From positions 13,304,990-13,368,989 of the forward strand of contig OY720102.1 in the NCBI GenBank assembly GCA_963082875.1: a stretch of 64,000 bases of DNA. The letters are read 5' to 3'. Shown here piece after piece: positions 1-10,050 of the stretch; the first letter of the stretch is position 1, and each line of letters starts with the position of its first letter. The DNA is from Corella eumyota. Its lineage: Eukaryota; Chordata; Ascidiacea; Phlebobranchia; Corellidae. A program made the position numbers and the translations under genes. The notes under the pieces are model-generated. The model ran no database searches and had not been told where the DNA came from. It saw nothing but the letters and a program-made list of their open reading frames with translations.

Positions 1-157
1 TATTAGCTTCAACAATCTTGGAGATGAGTGTGCTGTTGCTTTTTCATCATGCCTCCACAACATTCAATACTTGAATGCATGGGATTGTGGTTTTACTGAG
101 GATGGAAAACAACTATTGAGGAAAGCAAGCGAAAAAGTTTCAAATATGGAACTGTAA
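1..157 (+). CDS. Terminal LRR exon of the upstream NLR gene copy (partial, enters from left edge)
   Basis: Reading from base 2, the frame encodes a leucine-rich-repeat tail ending in SNMEL and a TAA at 155-157. It matches the terminal exon at 41,803-41,973 of the complete NLR gene almost residue for residue (NNLGDECAVAFSSCLHN in both). The few differences fall in the segment after QYL (NAWDCGF here, RVWFCGF there), which is where an LRR beta-strand face would lie. The rest of this gene lies outside the window to the left. It shows that the NLR gene is present in at least two tandem copies. The LRR assignment is firm by comparison with the second copy; function as a receptor is inferred from the family. 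Confidence 0.8.
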   Translation, partial: ISFNNLGDECAVAFSSCLHNIQYLNAWDCGFTEDGKQLLRKASEKVSNMEL

Positions 158-1184
158 GTTTTGTTTACTATACAACATTATTTAAACATATTTACTATAG
201 GACAAACATAATTACTATATTTAAACCCTTTACAAGAATAAACTAAAACTAACTTTTAATAAAAGAGGTTTTTGACACTTTTAAGACTACCTTTATTTTT
301 GTAGATTAGTTATTACATATTTTGATTTGTTACATTCTATTTTCAAATTTTTTTTTAAAGGGCATGGCTTTTGCATAAAGGGCATGGCTTTAAACTTTTT
401 CTTGTCATGTATTTAACCAGTTAAAATAAATTTTAAAGATGTATGTCAATTAGTGCAAATAATATTTTAATGAAATTTTGAATCTTTTCTATTATTTGGA
501 CCCAGGACATTATTTGACTTGTCACCACTGTTGTATGTTAACCTGAATCTTATGTAGTTATTGTAGATGTGCTTTTAAGTGCTTGTATGTTATGCAAATA
601 TTAATTCTTCACCGCTTGCCAAACACTTTGTAGAAGCGATTAAAATTCCTAGTTATTCAGCAATATTGTGTTTTATTTGTAACGATGCTTATAAGATCAT
701 GTTTAAATATCCAGCAATGTTAAATATTATTTAAAGTACTTTACTGGAACAAGTACAATCTTAACAATTCTTTCTTTCCCACAAAAAAACTTGAGCCCAT
801 ACTTGGACAAATAACCTTTCAGTAAATTTAAGAAAAGTTGCCCATAAACAACTTGTCTTCCAGTAAGTGTATAGGGTCATCTTTAAAACAAAAAATTTAC
901 TGTTTTCTTGACAATCCTATAAATTACATTTACAAGCCTACATCTACACACTTATTTTTAATAATATTTATCTCTTAAAATGTTTTGAGGATAAACGTTT
1001 ACGCAACAACAGATGTTTTAACAAATTTGATAAACACAAAACAGCGTAAACTTTTGCTCGTACAAATTTTAGATTTTTAGTTCTGCGAAAAATTTTACGA
1101 AAGTGCACGAAATAATAAAACCAGTTTAAAAAGTTGTATTTAAATCATATATTTGGTAGTGGTTGGTGTAGTTGAAAGGTAACC
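158..1184. other. Intergenic spacer between NLR end and TXNL4A copy 1
   Basis: No gene seen. The spacer is repeated at 41,974-43,939. An AATAAA-type signal (agaataaac near 234) could end the NLR transcript. Copy 1 lacks roughly 960 bases present in copy 2 (about 42,170-43,130); the junction near 360-390 shows a short repeated 'gggcatggctt', typical of a deletion between micro-repeats. The last 150 bases before the ATG are well conserved between copies and probably contain the TXNL4A promoter. Confidence 0.5.
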
Positions 1185-1341
1185 ATGTCGTACATGCTTC
1201 CCCATCTTACAAACGGCTGGCAAGTCGATCAATCGATCTTAAACGAGCAAGAAAAAGTTGTCGTGATTCGGTTCGGTCACGATTGGGACCCGGCCTGCAT
1301 GAAAATGGACGAGGTATTTAATGATTTTAAATATAAATAAG

Positions 1342-1611
1342 GGATCTCTATTACTTTCGCACGCCCGAATTTAAAAAGGCGTTATAACCTAAGTATGGCA
1401 ATTGTTCAACCAGACATTAAAAATTAGTTGAAATATGTTTCAATGAGTATAACTTAGTCCGCTTTACGAGTCAGATGTGTTAATGGGTAAACTGAATATG
1501 TGAGGGTTAGGGTAAGGGTTTAATTTATGCAACCTTTTAGGGCGTGCGAAACTTGTAGGGCTTTTAGGGCGTGAAAACTTTTAGGGCGTGCGAAACTTGT
1601 AATAGAGATCC
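1342..1611. mobile_element. MITE with 'GGATCTCTATTAC' inverted ends in TXNL4A intron 1
   Basis: The segment starts GGATCTCTATTACTTTCG and ends CGAAACTTGTAATAGAGATCC, so it has inverted termini of about 13 bases followed by a shared CGCACGCC / GGGCGTGCG stretch. It is 270 bases long, has no coding capacity, and is absent from the corresponding intron of TXNL4A copy 2, so it inserted after the duplication or was lost there. Superfamily not determined. Confidence 0.6.
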
Positions 1612-1613
1612 AA

Positions 1614-1823
1614 AATATTAAACTTATGCCTAGTTTATCTAAAATTTTAATTAAAATTTGACGCCGTAAAATATAAGTTCAATAATGTTTTAAAATAGAG
1701 ATCCTAAATAAGTTCAATAATGTTTGAGTTTTGTTACGGCGTCGAATTTTAATATTTTCACGTATTAAGAAACCATATTTTAAACAAAATTTTAGGTGAA
1801 CTAGGCATAAGTTTAATATTTTT
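1614..1823. repeat. Large imperfect palindrome (about 210 bp) next to the MITE
   Basis: The left arm (AATATTAAACTTATGCCTAG at about 1615) is matched in reverse complement by the right arm ending CTAGGCATAAGTTTAATATT at about 1820. Inner arms also pair (GACGCCGTAA with TTACGGCGTC). It is probably a second hairpin-type non-autonomous element. It contains another 'AGAGATCC' end near 1693, suggesting nested insertion. Confidence 0.5.
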
Positions 1824-2334
1824 TGCTGAAAAAGTGGATTTGTGTTATTTTCTTTACTAGACTTGTTTTCTACGTTTAAAGAAAGTTTAATTAAAATTAA
1901 TTTATTAAAGAAAATTAAGTTTCTATAGAATAATATTCTGTGTAGTGGTGCCATAATTTTAAATTTAAAAAAACAAAATGTTTTATTAATAAAATTAAAG
2001 TTTTTTTTGATCATTCTGAGAAATATTTAATTTTGACGTTTATACAACACAAATATTTTGCTTTAGAATTCTGTCGGTGACATTTTAATAAATTAACAAT
2101 TATGTTTAGACCTTGTATAGTATAGCTGACAAAGTGAAGAACTTTGCTGTTGTTTACTTGGTTGACATTACTGAGGTGCCAGACTTCAAGAAAATGTAGG
2201 AATTATACGACCCCTGCACAACTATGTTCTTCTACAGGTTGTTGTTCACATTAAGAATGTAATTTTGTCGGCACAAGTATTAAGCATTAGAAAGACTAAC
2301 CCGCAGTTTGCGGTTTGATTCTTATTGGTTCAGT

Positions 2335-2740
2335 GAGCCAGCAGTTAGGTGTAGTGGTCAGAACACTTGGCTACACTACATAAGGTTCTGGATTCAATCC
2401 CAACTGCTCATATGTTGTTGCGCTCTTGAGTAAGGCACTATAAACGTTATGAACTCCTACTGAGCCAGCACTTAATCAGCAGCATAATTATCGGGCAATT
2501 ATAATCTATAATATCTCAAACTGCCACAGGCAACTCGAGACTAGGTAGGAGTAACTGATGTTACTCTATGTTTAAGTCGTGCTTTAGACTTTCCCACATC
2601 GAGGATAAAGATATATACAAAAAAAAATATCCCGAACTACCAAAGGCAACTAAAGACTGGGTCGGGGTAACTGATGTTGCTGATAGTTTAGGTCATGAAG
2701 TCAATCTTCCCATATCAAGAACGAAAAAATACATGAAAGT
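2335..2740 (+). repeat. tRNA-derived SINE, full copy plus an extra 3' half, in TXNL4A intron 2
   Basis: Box A-like 'gtgtagtggtcagaac' and box B-like 'ggattcaatccc' identify a tRNA-derived head. The shared body follows (GAGCCAGCACTTAATCAG, CTGCCACAGGCAACTCGAGA, CCCACATCGAGGATAAAG) and the copy ends in 'atatatacaaaaa'. A second, more diverged 3' half follows at about 2629-2740. The same family recurs at 3.7, 5.5, 14.7, 20.6, 44.1/45.0, 56.7 and 61.4 kb. It resembles the tRNA-SINEs reported from Ciona, a family assignment from memory. Confidence 0.8.
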
Positions 2741-3208
2741 TTAACAAATCAAATATTAAAATTAGGTTTAAAATATTTACAAATTATTAACTGAATAAAA
2801 TTGTTTTCAGGAACAAGCACATAGTGATCGATCTTGGGACGGGAAACAACAACAAGATTAACTGGCTGATGGAGGATAAACAAGAAATGATTGACATTCT
2901 AGAGACAATATTTAGGAGGGCAAGAAAGGGGACGGGGTTGGTGGTTTCCCCAAAGGATTACTAAACAAAATATCAATATTAACGAGTAGGAATATTCTAA
3001 AATTTATTGGTTTGTTGTCAGTTTAAAAAAATGAAGTTTATTTAAAACACAAAATTTTAATAATTTAATTTTATGCGTGGTATTAAGTATTTATATTCGA
3101 TATTTTTTATAAAATTTTAATTTTTTTTTTCAATTTCTATTTGATTTATTTTTTAGATGCCAACATGAAAGTTTAATGGATTAAGTGTGACGTCATAGAT
3201 TGTTTTAG

Positions 3209-5124
3209 TCTCATGTCAGTCGTACAAGGATGTCATGTGGTTTTGCATATGGCCAGTGTCATCGATTACAAGGAATTAGTTCCTTGCCAAAAATTATGGA
3301 AAATAAATGTTGGAGGTAGGCATTGTGATGTCATAAATTACATCGTTGTTATATTAGAATTCAACAACATAGTTTATTTATTCTAGAACTTAAATGGTGC
3401 AGATTACTACAGCCTATTCTCTAATATATTATGACATCATATAGGAACAATGAACGTGCTGGAGGCTTGTTATGCAAACAATGGTTATTGTCTCTACACG
3501 AGCTCAATCGAGGCTTTCGGAGCAAATTGAACCATGGAACCACTAGTGGGTGCTAGTGAAGACACTATTTACTGTTACTCTTCTGTGACGTCATACAGAA
3601 GTACAAAGAAACCGCGAAGGAGCTTGTGCTGGAGTGGAACGAAAAAAAAGATGAAAAATGGAAACATTTTAGGTAAAGTCACATTATTTTTATTTTTTTT
3701 ATGTCTTTATCCTCGATGCGGGAAAGTCGAACAAGTGTCCCAAACATAGAGTAACAATAGTAAGTTCAACCCAGTCTTAAGTTCCCTGTGGTAGTTTGAG
3801 ATATTATAAATAATAATTGTCCGATAATTATGCTGCTGATTAAGTGCTGGCTCAACAGAAATTTATATTGTTTATAACACCTTACTCAAGGGCGCTACAG
3901 CATGAGAGTAAGGGGGATTGAATCCACGACCTTATGGTGGTGTACCAAGTGTTCTTACTACTACACCACGCTGTCGGTCTACTCGGCATATAATTGTCTG
4001 CTTTTGTTCTTTTTATTATTGACAGCATAATATTTTGTAGAAACTGGTCACATGTGCATTTAGAGGTTCTTGTATTTATGGCGAAGATGACAACTTTACC
4101 AAATCGATTCTTTTGCGCCATCTTGCGACTAAAGTAATCAAGTCTCGTAATCCACCAGAGGCGCTACAAACTCGAATGTACGTTGAAAACGTGCCTTGGT
4201 GTCACGTGATCGCGGCCACGAAAATGCAGGTAAACAAAACTTAGTTGTTCACTGCTTTAATATTGGGTTAGTGTGCAAAAGGTCTCTGGTTCGAGCACCA
4301 CCACAGCCGTATATAGCTACGGTTGTAACTAATATGTCTCTGCATGTTCTTACTGAAAGATTAGGTTTAAAGTTTAGGGAAAAATATTGGTTTATATTTT
4401 GGTTATATTAAAAAATTCTAAGAAATAAACTTGTACTCTGACTATAACTTATATTGTACAGGAGTCCCCTTCTTTGGTTGGGGGAAACACCTACTTTCTG
4501 TGTGACGAAACCCCAGAATTATCCTACCTGAGATTGAACTTGAAATTCTACAAGCATATGGGTTTCACCATCCACAAGAGGGAGCCAGTGTTGCCGTTTT
4601 GGTTGTTTATCCTCATTTTAACGTTGGTTGTTTGGTGTTGTCAGGTGCTGGGTTGGTTTGGGGTCAAAAAAGAGGTAAATATTCAGTTTATTGATTAGTT
4701 TTTAGCTTGGTTACTGTCATAAAGGTTTTACTTAAAAACATATGCGCAAAATTACCATTTTACCATAAACATCAACCTTAATTTTGGTTAAATATCGTGG
4801 TCTAAAACTTATCTTTCTGAAATAAACCCCATACCCATTTGGATAAAACTTTGGTAACGAGGGTCAGAATGTTAAGTTATTGCAAGGGTTAAACAGTTAT
4901 TTTATGTATAATACTTTTAATGACAACTATTTTGTGATTTTTAGACCAATATTACACCAAACATGGCCAAATTGTCCTGCACAAGATTCACCGTCTCCAA
5001 TTAAAAGTTTGTGGAACATTTTGGCTACAAACCAAAATATAGTTGGCCTGAATCGTTGAATTTTATGAAGGAATATGTGAACAAGATTGTAAATGAAGTG
5101 GAAAATAATAACTTGAAAAAATAG
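3209..5124 (+). pseudogene. 3-beta-hydroxysteroid dehydrogenase/isomerase-like gene copy 1, broken
   Basis: Five exons can be followed: about 3209-3315, 3445-3672, 4041-4229, 4462-4674 and 4945-5124. Translations carry the family signatures in order: VVLHMASVID; a YTSSIEAFG segment (the TSS of the SDR active site); an SSV-T-SY segment in the place of the catalytic YxxxK region; LVTCAFRGSCIYGE; MYVENVPWCHVIAA; a hydrophobic PFWLFILILTLVVW segment typical of the membrane-associated region; and HFGYKPKYSWPES near the C terminus. Members reduce or oxidise sterol substrates using NAD(P). No exon with the N-terminal Rossmann glycine motif is found, exon 2 contains a TGA and a frameshift, and exon 5 has an in-frame TAA where copy 2 has CAA. 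It is therefore read as a pseudogene. Family confident; substrate unknown. Confidence 0.75.
3690..3995 (-). repeat. tRNA-derived SINE (minus) in HSD3B-like intron
   Basis: Reverse complement of the family: body at the left (tctttatcctcgatgcgggaa), tRNA-like head at the right (gattgaatccacgacc, then tgtaccaagtgttcttactactacacc). It lies between exons 2 and 3; the matching intron in copy 2 is short and has no SINE, so this insertion is copy-specific. Confidence 0.8.
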
Positions 5125-5207
5125 ATTAATTTATTTATATGTGATTCAGTTTTGTTGGTATGTTTGTATTGGAATTTTTGTTGTGAATTAAAACAAAGAC
5201 AACGTGC

Positions 5208-5213
5208 AATAAA
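5208..5213 (+). terminator. Candidate poly(A) signal AATAAA after HSD3B-like copy 1
   Basis: AATAAA in 'gtgcaataaaacttg', about 85 bases after the last codon. In copy 2 the same hexamer reads AATACA, with an alternative AATAAA about 20 bases upstream. Confidence 0.4.
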
Positions 5214-5259
5214 ACTTGAAGTTTGTAGTCGAGGATAAATTATAGAAATATGTTTTGCC

Positions 5260-5330
5260 AGTTATGACGTCGGTCGTAAATACGTCATCCACTCTCTGTG
5301 TATAAACAACTGACACACGTGCCGCGTTAT
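5260..5330 (+). promoter_or_regulatory. Conserved promoter-like block with CRE half-sites, TATA box and E-box (copy 1)
   Basis: A compact cluster: TGACGTCG (5265-5272), TACGTCA (5281-5287), TATAAA (5301-5306) and CACGTG (5316-5321). The order and spacing are kept in the duplicate at 47,160-47,225 although flanking DNA has diverged. It lies between the 3' end of the HSD3B-like copy and relics of NLR 5' exons, so it may drive the NLR gene. Motif identities are seen directly; transcription from here is inferred. Confidence 0.5.
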
Positions 5331-5547
5331 TTAAAGTTGGAGGTTTTGTATGGAAGCTTGTTTGTGTGTGAGTTGCCTGGCTAGTGGCTTTACTTTGGTA
5401 ATTGAAATTCAATTTCTGTTTAAGAAGCAGTCATTTTTAATAGCAGATTAGAAAACGTAGAATTGTTAATTTTGCTAAAGATTTATCGAATTAGAATAGC
5501 GTTTGAGAACGGTAAATATGCGTTTAACATTTTTTTTCTAATTTATC

Positions 5548-5835
5548 AGCAGTGTGGTGCAGTGGTAAGAACACTTACTACACCAGCATGAGGTCGTGGG
5601 TTTAATCCCCACTAATCTCATGCTGTAGCGTCCTTGAGTAAGGCAATATAAACGGTATGAACTCCTGCGGAGCCAACATTTAATCAGCAGTATAATTACC
5701 GTGCAATTATAGTCTCTATAATATCCCAAACTGCCACAGGCAACTCGAGACTGGGTCGGAGTAACTGATGTTACTCTATGTTTAAGTTGCGCATTCGACC
5801 TTCCCACATCGAGGATAAAGATATATACAAAAAAA
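5548..5835 (+). repeat. tRNA-derived SINE, near full length
   Basis: The best copy of the family in the window. Box A 'tggtgcagtggtaagaac', box B 'gggtttaatcccc', then the shared body and the terminal 'gaggataaagatatatac' followed by A-rich sequence. It is absent from the matching position of the second duplication copy. Confidence 0.85.
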
Positions 5836-7586
5836 AAATTTACGATTAAGTTAGTGATATTTTAATTAAATTTTTTAGTCTGTGATATTTTAATTAAGTT
5901 TTTTTATTTAGCACAAAGTTAAGTGTGTAAAATTATTATTATTATATGTTAATTTAATGTGAATAATTTCCGAATTGGTTTCACAAAACTCAGTTTGCTG
6001 TGGGTCGGGGGAAAAGAAGTTTTGGCTGAAGGAAGATTTTTCTTAAGAGACTACGCTGTGTATAGTTGTCTAAACTGAATACTTTGCACGGTGGTGTCGA
6101 GGATATTCTTTGCTGAAATTTCAAGTAAAATGACATTATTTAAATGTTTTTTTAATTATTTCCTGTTTAAATTGTCAATATATACTTTCTAGAATTAGTA
6201 AAAAAATAGGTTCAAAGTAGTTTAAAGGTAAGTAAAAGTGAAGCAAGTAAAACTAGTTTATTTTATGCAAATCTAGTACGAGTTACTTCTAAATTCGGTT
6301 TTACAAAACTTAGTGGATTAGTTTGTAAAAAAAACAGTTTTACTAGTTACCACACAGGACCACACATTACCGTACAAGATCACACAGGATGCGTAAACTG
6401 TTTATTTGTGATACTGCCATTTGATTAAAAACAAAATACCTATGATGGGATACTTTTTATTAACCCCAGCCCTTACCTTCTTCTTGGAAATGCCTTTAGT
6501 TGCCCTAAAGACAAAAGGCAATTTTTTTGTTTTATTTTTTTTCTTGTGTAGTAAATGTATTGACTTGTATGGCCTGTGTGGTCATGTGAAGTCCTGCGAG
6601 GTCCTAAAAGGTAATTAGTAGGACAGGTGTATGGCTGACAAATTCATTGTTTCTTGTGGTGTTAGGAATATTCTTTGCTGAAATTTCAAATTAATAAGCA
6701 TACAATAAATATTAAAAAAAGAGTTTGTTAACTATTATGTTATAAACTTATAATTTCTGAAACTAGTTGATTTTAAGTTAAAATCAAGTCCTACTCTTGT
6801 TGCATAAAAAGTCTATGAAATTAATTAAATTATTTTATTAGTTTTTAGATGCGAATTAATACAATTTACACAGACAAACATTACATAATGGGGCTTTATA
6901 CAAACGTTATATTTTTAAGAAAACTGTGGTTAATAGTGTGCATATTTAAATTACTATAGCAAAGATTTTCTGTAATCACGCAATGCAGCAATTTTATAAT
7001 AATCAACAAAATAAGTAAACATGAAAACTAAAAGAGAAACTAGTTATTGAATATTAATATAGTTTTGCACTTTAGTATAAAATCAATAGATTTAGGTGGA
7101 ATTTTATAAATATTGCTTTAAATAATAGCTTTCACATGACCTAACATAAAAACTTATTTTTTGCTAAACTTATATTATTTAACAATTTATAACAATTCTA
7201 AAAATTAAGCATGTAATAACAGTATAATTTTAATTTTACTTAAAATTTTATTTAAAATATTCTCTATTGCTTTGTAATATATTTTATATAGCTGCTAAAC
7301 ACCACACATTTCGTGAACTATGTTTAAAACTAATATTGTGATCAAAAAAAAGAAAACTTTCAACTTTTAAAACTTTCAGTTTAAGTAATTTGCAATATTG
7401 CGTTTTAGTTCCCTTTAATTTAGGTTTTGCACGTTTATGACAGAACACTTATCTTGTTCACGATAATTAACCGCCAAATGTCAGCTGGTTTAAAATGTAT
7501 GTAGTAATGAACTGATAGTAGCAGTGGAGTAGTGTCTTATGTTTAATGATATTTTAATCATATTGGAATATTACAATAACTAAATT
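5836..7586 (+). pseudogene. Spacer with two relics of the NLR 'IFFAEIS' exon
   Basis: Two short stretches (about 6088-6128 and 6648-6685) read VSRIFFAEIS and VLGIFFAEISN. They match the second exon of the intact NLR gene (13,013-13,094: SGGEIFFAEIS). The first is followed by a possible GT donor (caa|gtaaaa); the second is not. The same relic follows the second duplication copy at about 47,630-47,668. Sequence near 5,960-6,020 and 6,290-6,330 is also mutually similar, so the region is an eroded local duplication of an NLR 5' exon. Nothing else is recognised up to 7.58 kb. Confidence 0.45.
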
Positions 7587-7610
7587 TTGTTCAATTTAAC
7601 TATTGGCAAC

Positions 7611-9170
7611 ATGTCTAAACGAAAGTACAGTCCAGCCTACATGAAGTACGGGTTCATAGCTATTGGACACAAAGAGCAATGTGTAGTTTGCATGAAGACT
7701 CTTGCTAATTCAGCTATGAAGCCAAGCTTACTTCAACGGCATCTTATCACAAATCATCCTGACAAAAAGGATCAAAATGAGAGTTTCTTTCAGCGACTCG
7801 GTGAGCATGTGAAGAGACAGCGCTTGGACAAGACTGGCACAATTTACCAGAGAAAGAAGGGCGTTGTCAAGGCATCCTATGAAATCGCTCTCCTGATAGC
7901 CAAAAACCTAAAAGCACATACCATCGAAGAGTCTCTCATAATGCCAGTGGCAAAGATGTTAGTAGAACATGTACTTGGCGAGGAAGCGGCTGCAAAGCCA
8001 GAAAGTGTTTCCCTCTCCAACAATACGGTTAAGAATCGAATGGAGGAGATGTCAGGCGATATTGCTGGACGAGTGATTTCAGGAGTGAAAAATTCAAAGT
8101 ATGGTTTTTCCATTCAACTGGACGAGTCGACAGACGTAACAAATAACGCACAGTTACTTGTGTATGTTCGTTATACACAAGACAATTCTATAAAAACTGA
8201 GTTACTGATGAACAAGGAACTCTGCGGTATCACAAAGGGAAAGGATATTTTCGAAGCTTTGGACCGTTTTTTTTAATTAAATAAACTGGACTGGGGAAAG
8301 TTGATTGGCTGTACAACAGATGGAGCTTCATCAATGTTAGGACATAAATCGGGCTTCAAAGCTCATGTAAGCTGTGGCGTGATTAAACTAGTAAATTTCG
8401 TCAAACTTTCCCGTGGCAATGCAACAAGGCGCTTGTTTGAACTGCGAGATGAGCTTCTGCAATTCTTCAAGGAGAAGAATCACGATTTTCAAAAGGACCT
8501 GGGGAGCAAAGATTTTCTTACTAGGTTGGCATACCTATCGGACATTTTTAAAGTTCTAAACACTTTTAACCTGTCGTTTCAAGGACCCAATTTAACTGTA
8601 ACAGAGTTCACTTCAAAGTTGGGAGCACTTATTTGTAAGTTGGACCTCTGGACAGAGAATGTTAGCAATCAAAGCTACGCATTGTTTAAATGCCTCACTT
8701 CCATTGAGAAAAATCCTGATGGTGACGTTTCAAAAGAAATTATTGGTCATCTTTCGCACCTAAAGACAGAGCTATTAAATTACTTTCCTGATGTTGCATG
8801 TTATGCTTTCTCCATCAACCTATTTTCTACTGATCCGAATAATGTGCCTGTAGGGACCGGTAAACAAGAAGAATTAATAGACATTCAAACTGATGAGACA
8901 GCAAAAATAAAACATAAAGAATGCTGTCCTATCAATTTCTGGTTAAACATGGCATCATCGTATCCGAACCTAGCACGTCACGCTGTTTCCCGGCTGTTGA
9001 TTTTTCCATCAACGTGGGAGTGCGAACAGGGGTTTTCGGCTTTAATGACCATCAAATCGAAAAACCGAAATCGTCTTGGAACGCCACAACATGAACTACG
9101 ATGCGCTGTCAGCAAAGCTATTTCTCGCATTGACCAGCTGGTGGACAAAAAACAACTATATCCATCGCAT
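7611..9170 (+). pseudogene. hAT-superfamily transposase with BED zinc finger (ZBED/Buster-like), damaged
   Basis: From the ATG at 7611 (MSKRKYSPAYMKYGF) the protein has a BED-type finger (C24, C27, H44, H49), then IQLDESTDVTNNAQLLVYVRY with the first catalytic Asp. A frameshift follows around the T-run near 8270. In the next frame come GCTTDGASSMLGHKSGF (second Asp region), an insertion-domain segment, and the C-terminal hAT dimerisation block SRLLIFPSTWECEQGFSAL. Compared with ZBED5/FAM200-type relatives, a block of roughly a hundred residues after the CTTDGA motif is missing: the text jumps from HVSCG straight to VIKLVNFVK, losing the segment that normally holds the conserved histidine and the VRWLS motif. 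It is therefore not expected to transpose. Domestication is not supported because of the frameshift. Confidence 0.8.
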
Positions 9171-9309
9171 TAAAACCATTTGCTGTGTTTTGTTTAATTT
9201 ATGACTTTTAAGTTTTTCTGAAATGTCATTTGTTAAACTTTAATAAAATGTGTTGAACTTTCTTGTCTTTATTGTATATTTTACTTTTTAAGATTTTATG
9301 TATATAGTT

Positions 9310-9373
9310 GGTACGCGAACACTTTACGAAACCACCGAATGGTACGCGAGTAAAAAAAGTTTGGAAATCACTG
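9310..9373 (-). repeat. Probable right terminal inverted repeat of the hAT element
   Basis: On the reverse strand the sequence begins CAGTGATTTCCAAACTTTTT, the CAGTG-type start used by many hAT/Buster elements, followed by ACTCGCGTACC repeated as GTTCGCGTACC. A matching left terminus was not found upstream of 7,600, so the element's left edge is uncertain. Confidence 0.5.
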
Positions 9374-9488
9374 GTTTAAGCAATTATCCAAACAAATTTA
9401 TTTTTATTGTATGAGCTTATACCTTGGCATTTTTCATTTTTAATATGACATAGCACTGTATTTTAACTTGATATTATTTACATTAAAG

Positions 9489-9714
9489 GTTCTACTTCAA
9501 ATAAAAATGAACAACCAAGATCCCCTGCTCCAAATCAGGTTTTAACTTTAAAGTTGTCAATAAAATGTTATTCTATTAACCTTGAAGGACCAAGATTAAT
9601 ATTGTTTATGGTATTTATTAAATTATATTTTTTAGTTAAAAGAACAATTTGAAGAAATACAAACTTCAGTTTCACATGAGGTTAATCCAGAACCAAGAAG
9701 AAGACAAAATAAGG
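9489..9714 (+). pseudogene. Orphan pair of NLR N-terminal exons
   Basis: Exon 9489-9538 (50 nt) encodes GSTSNKNEQPRSPAPNQ, the same module as 15,036-15,085 and 16,156-16,205. The partner exon (about 9636-9714) ends VNPEPRRRQNKG, matching 15,231-15,303 and 16,378-16,450. The first exon is intact with good splice sites. In the second the usual AAAG|G acceptor has changed to AAAAG|A; an upstream TAG acceptor at 9634-9635 would keep the frame with two extra codons. The pair lies upstream of the NLR start exon and is not phase-compatible with it, so it looks like a leftover of a duplicated 5' region rather than part of the gene. Confidence 0.55.
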
Positions 9715-9719
9715 GTAAA

Positions 9720-10050
9720 TTTACAAAATAATCGTAACTTTTATTTAACATTATCGCGCATCTGTCATGTTTAAAAATAAATATTTGGTACGGTAAGTTA
9801 ATTTATTATTTTAAGGTTTTGAGCAACAACACAAATTAATATTTAAACAAAAATATAATTAATAAAAAAAAGCTTCATGTAATCTGTTCCAACATTAACA
9901 GAACCCTCTATATACTTGTACTTAATATGTTTACTCTGTAAAAATTTTCCCCATCTGATAACATGGTTGTTAATTAATTAAGCATGCTTAATATAAACCA
10001 AGGGCTAGTTGTCCAATGCCAGTGTAAATTCTACCCCAGACAAATATCTT
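9720..10050. other. AT-rich stretch, nothing recognised
   Basis: Between the orphan exon pair and the retroelement fossil I see only AT-rich sequence without coding potential or clear repeats. Confidence 0.3.

Larger units (their letters stand above)
1185..2982 (+). pseudogene. TXNL4A: TXNL4A/DIM1 (U5 snRNP 15 kDa protein) gene copy 1, broken
   Basis: Three exons are recognisable: 1185-1313, 2110-2237 and 2811-2982, with good GT/AG borders and matching phases. The encoded protein is very close to the thioredoxin-fold spliceosomal protein DIM1 (142 residues in human): it begins MSYMLPHLTNGWQVDQ, contains RFGHDWDPACMKMDE, LYSIADKVKNFAVVYLVDIT and the GTGNNNKINW loop, and ends near the family C terminus. 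In the family this protein is an essential U5 and tri-snRNP component in the nucleus. Here exon 2 has an in-frame TAG at 2197-2199 (Tyr expected in KMYELYDPC) and exon 3 has a TAA at 2962-2964 six codons before the usual end. Introns are retained, so this is a DNA-level duplicate, not a retrocopy. An intact copy is presumably elsewhere. Confidence 0.85.

Noticed and set aside
1679-2014. 111-residue open frame on the minus strand
   Set aside because: Lys/Asn/Phe-rich, lies across TXNL4A intron 1 and a palindrome, and is not conserved in copy 2; AT-rich chance frame.
1185-2982. TXNL4A copy as a processed retrocopy
   Set aside because: Both introns are kept with normal splice borders, so it arose by DNA duplication.
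4196-4411. Open frame running from an HSD3B-like exon into its intron, and the 'ggttcgagcacc' inside it as a possible tRNA box B
   Set aside because: The first part is the exon in a different frame and the rest is intron. There is no box A or foldable acceptor stem around the box B-like string.
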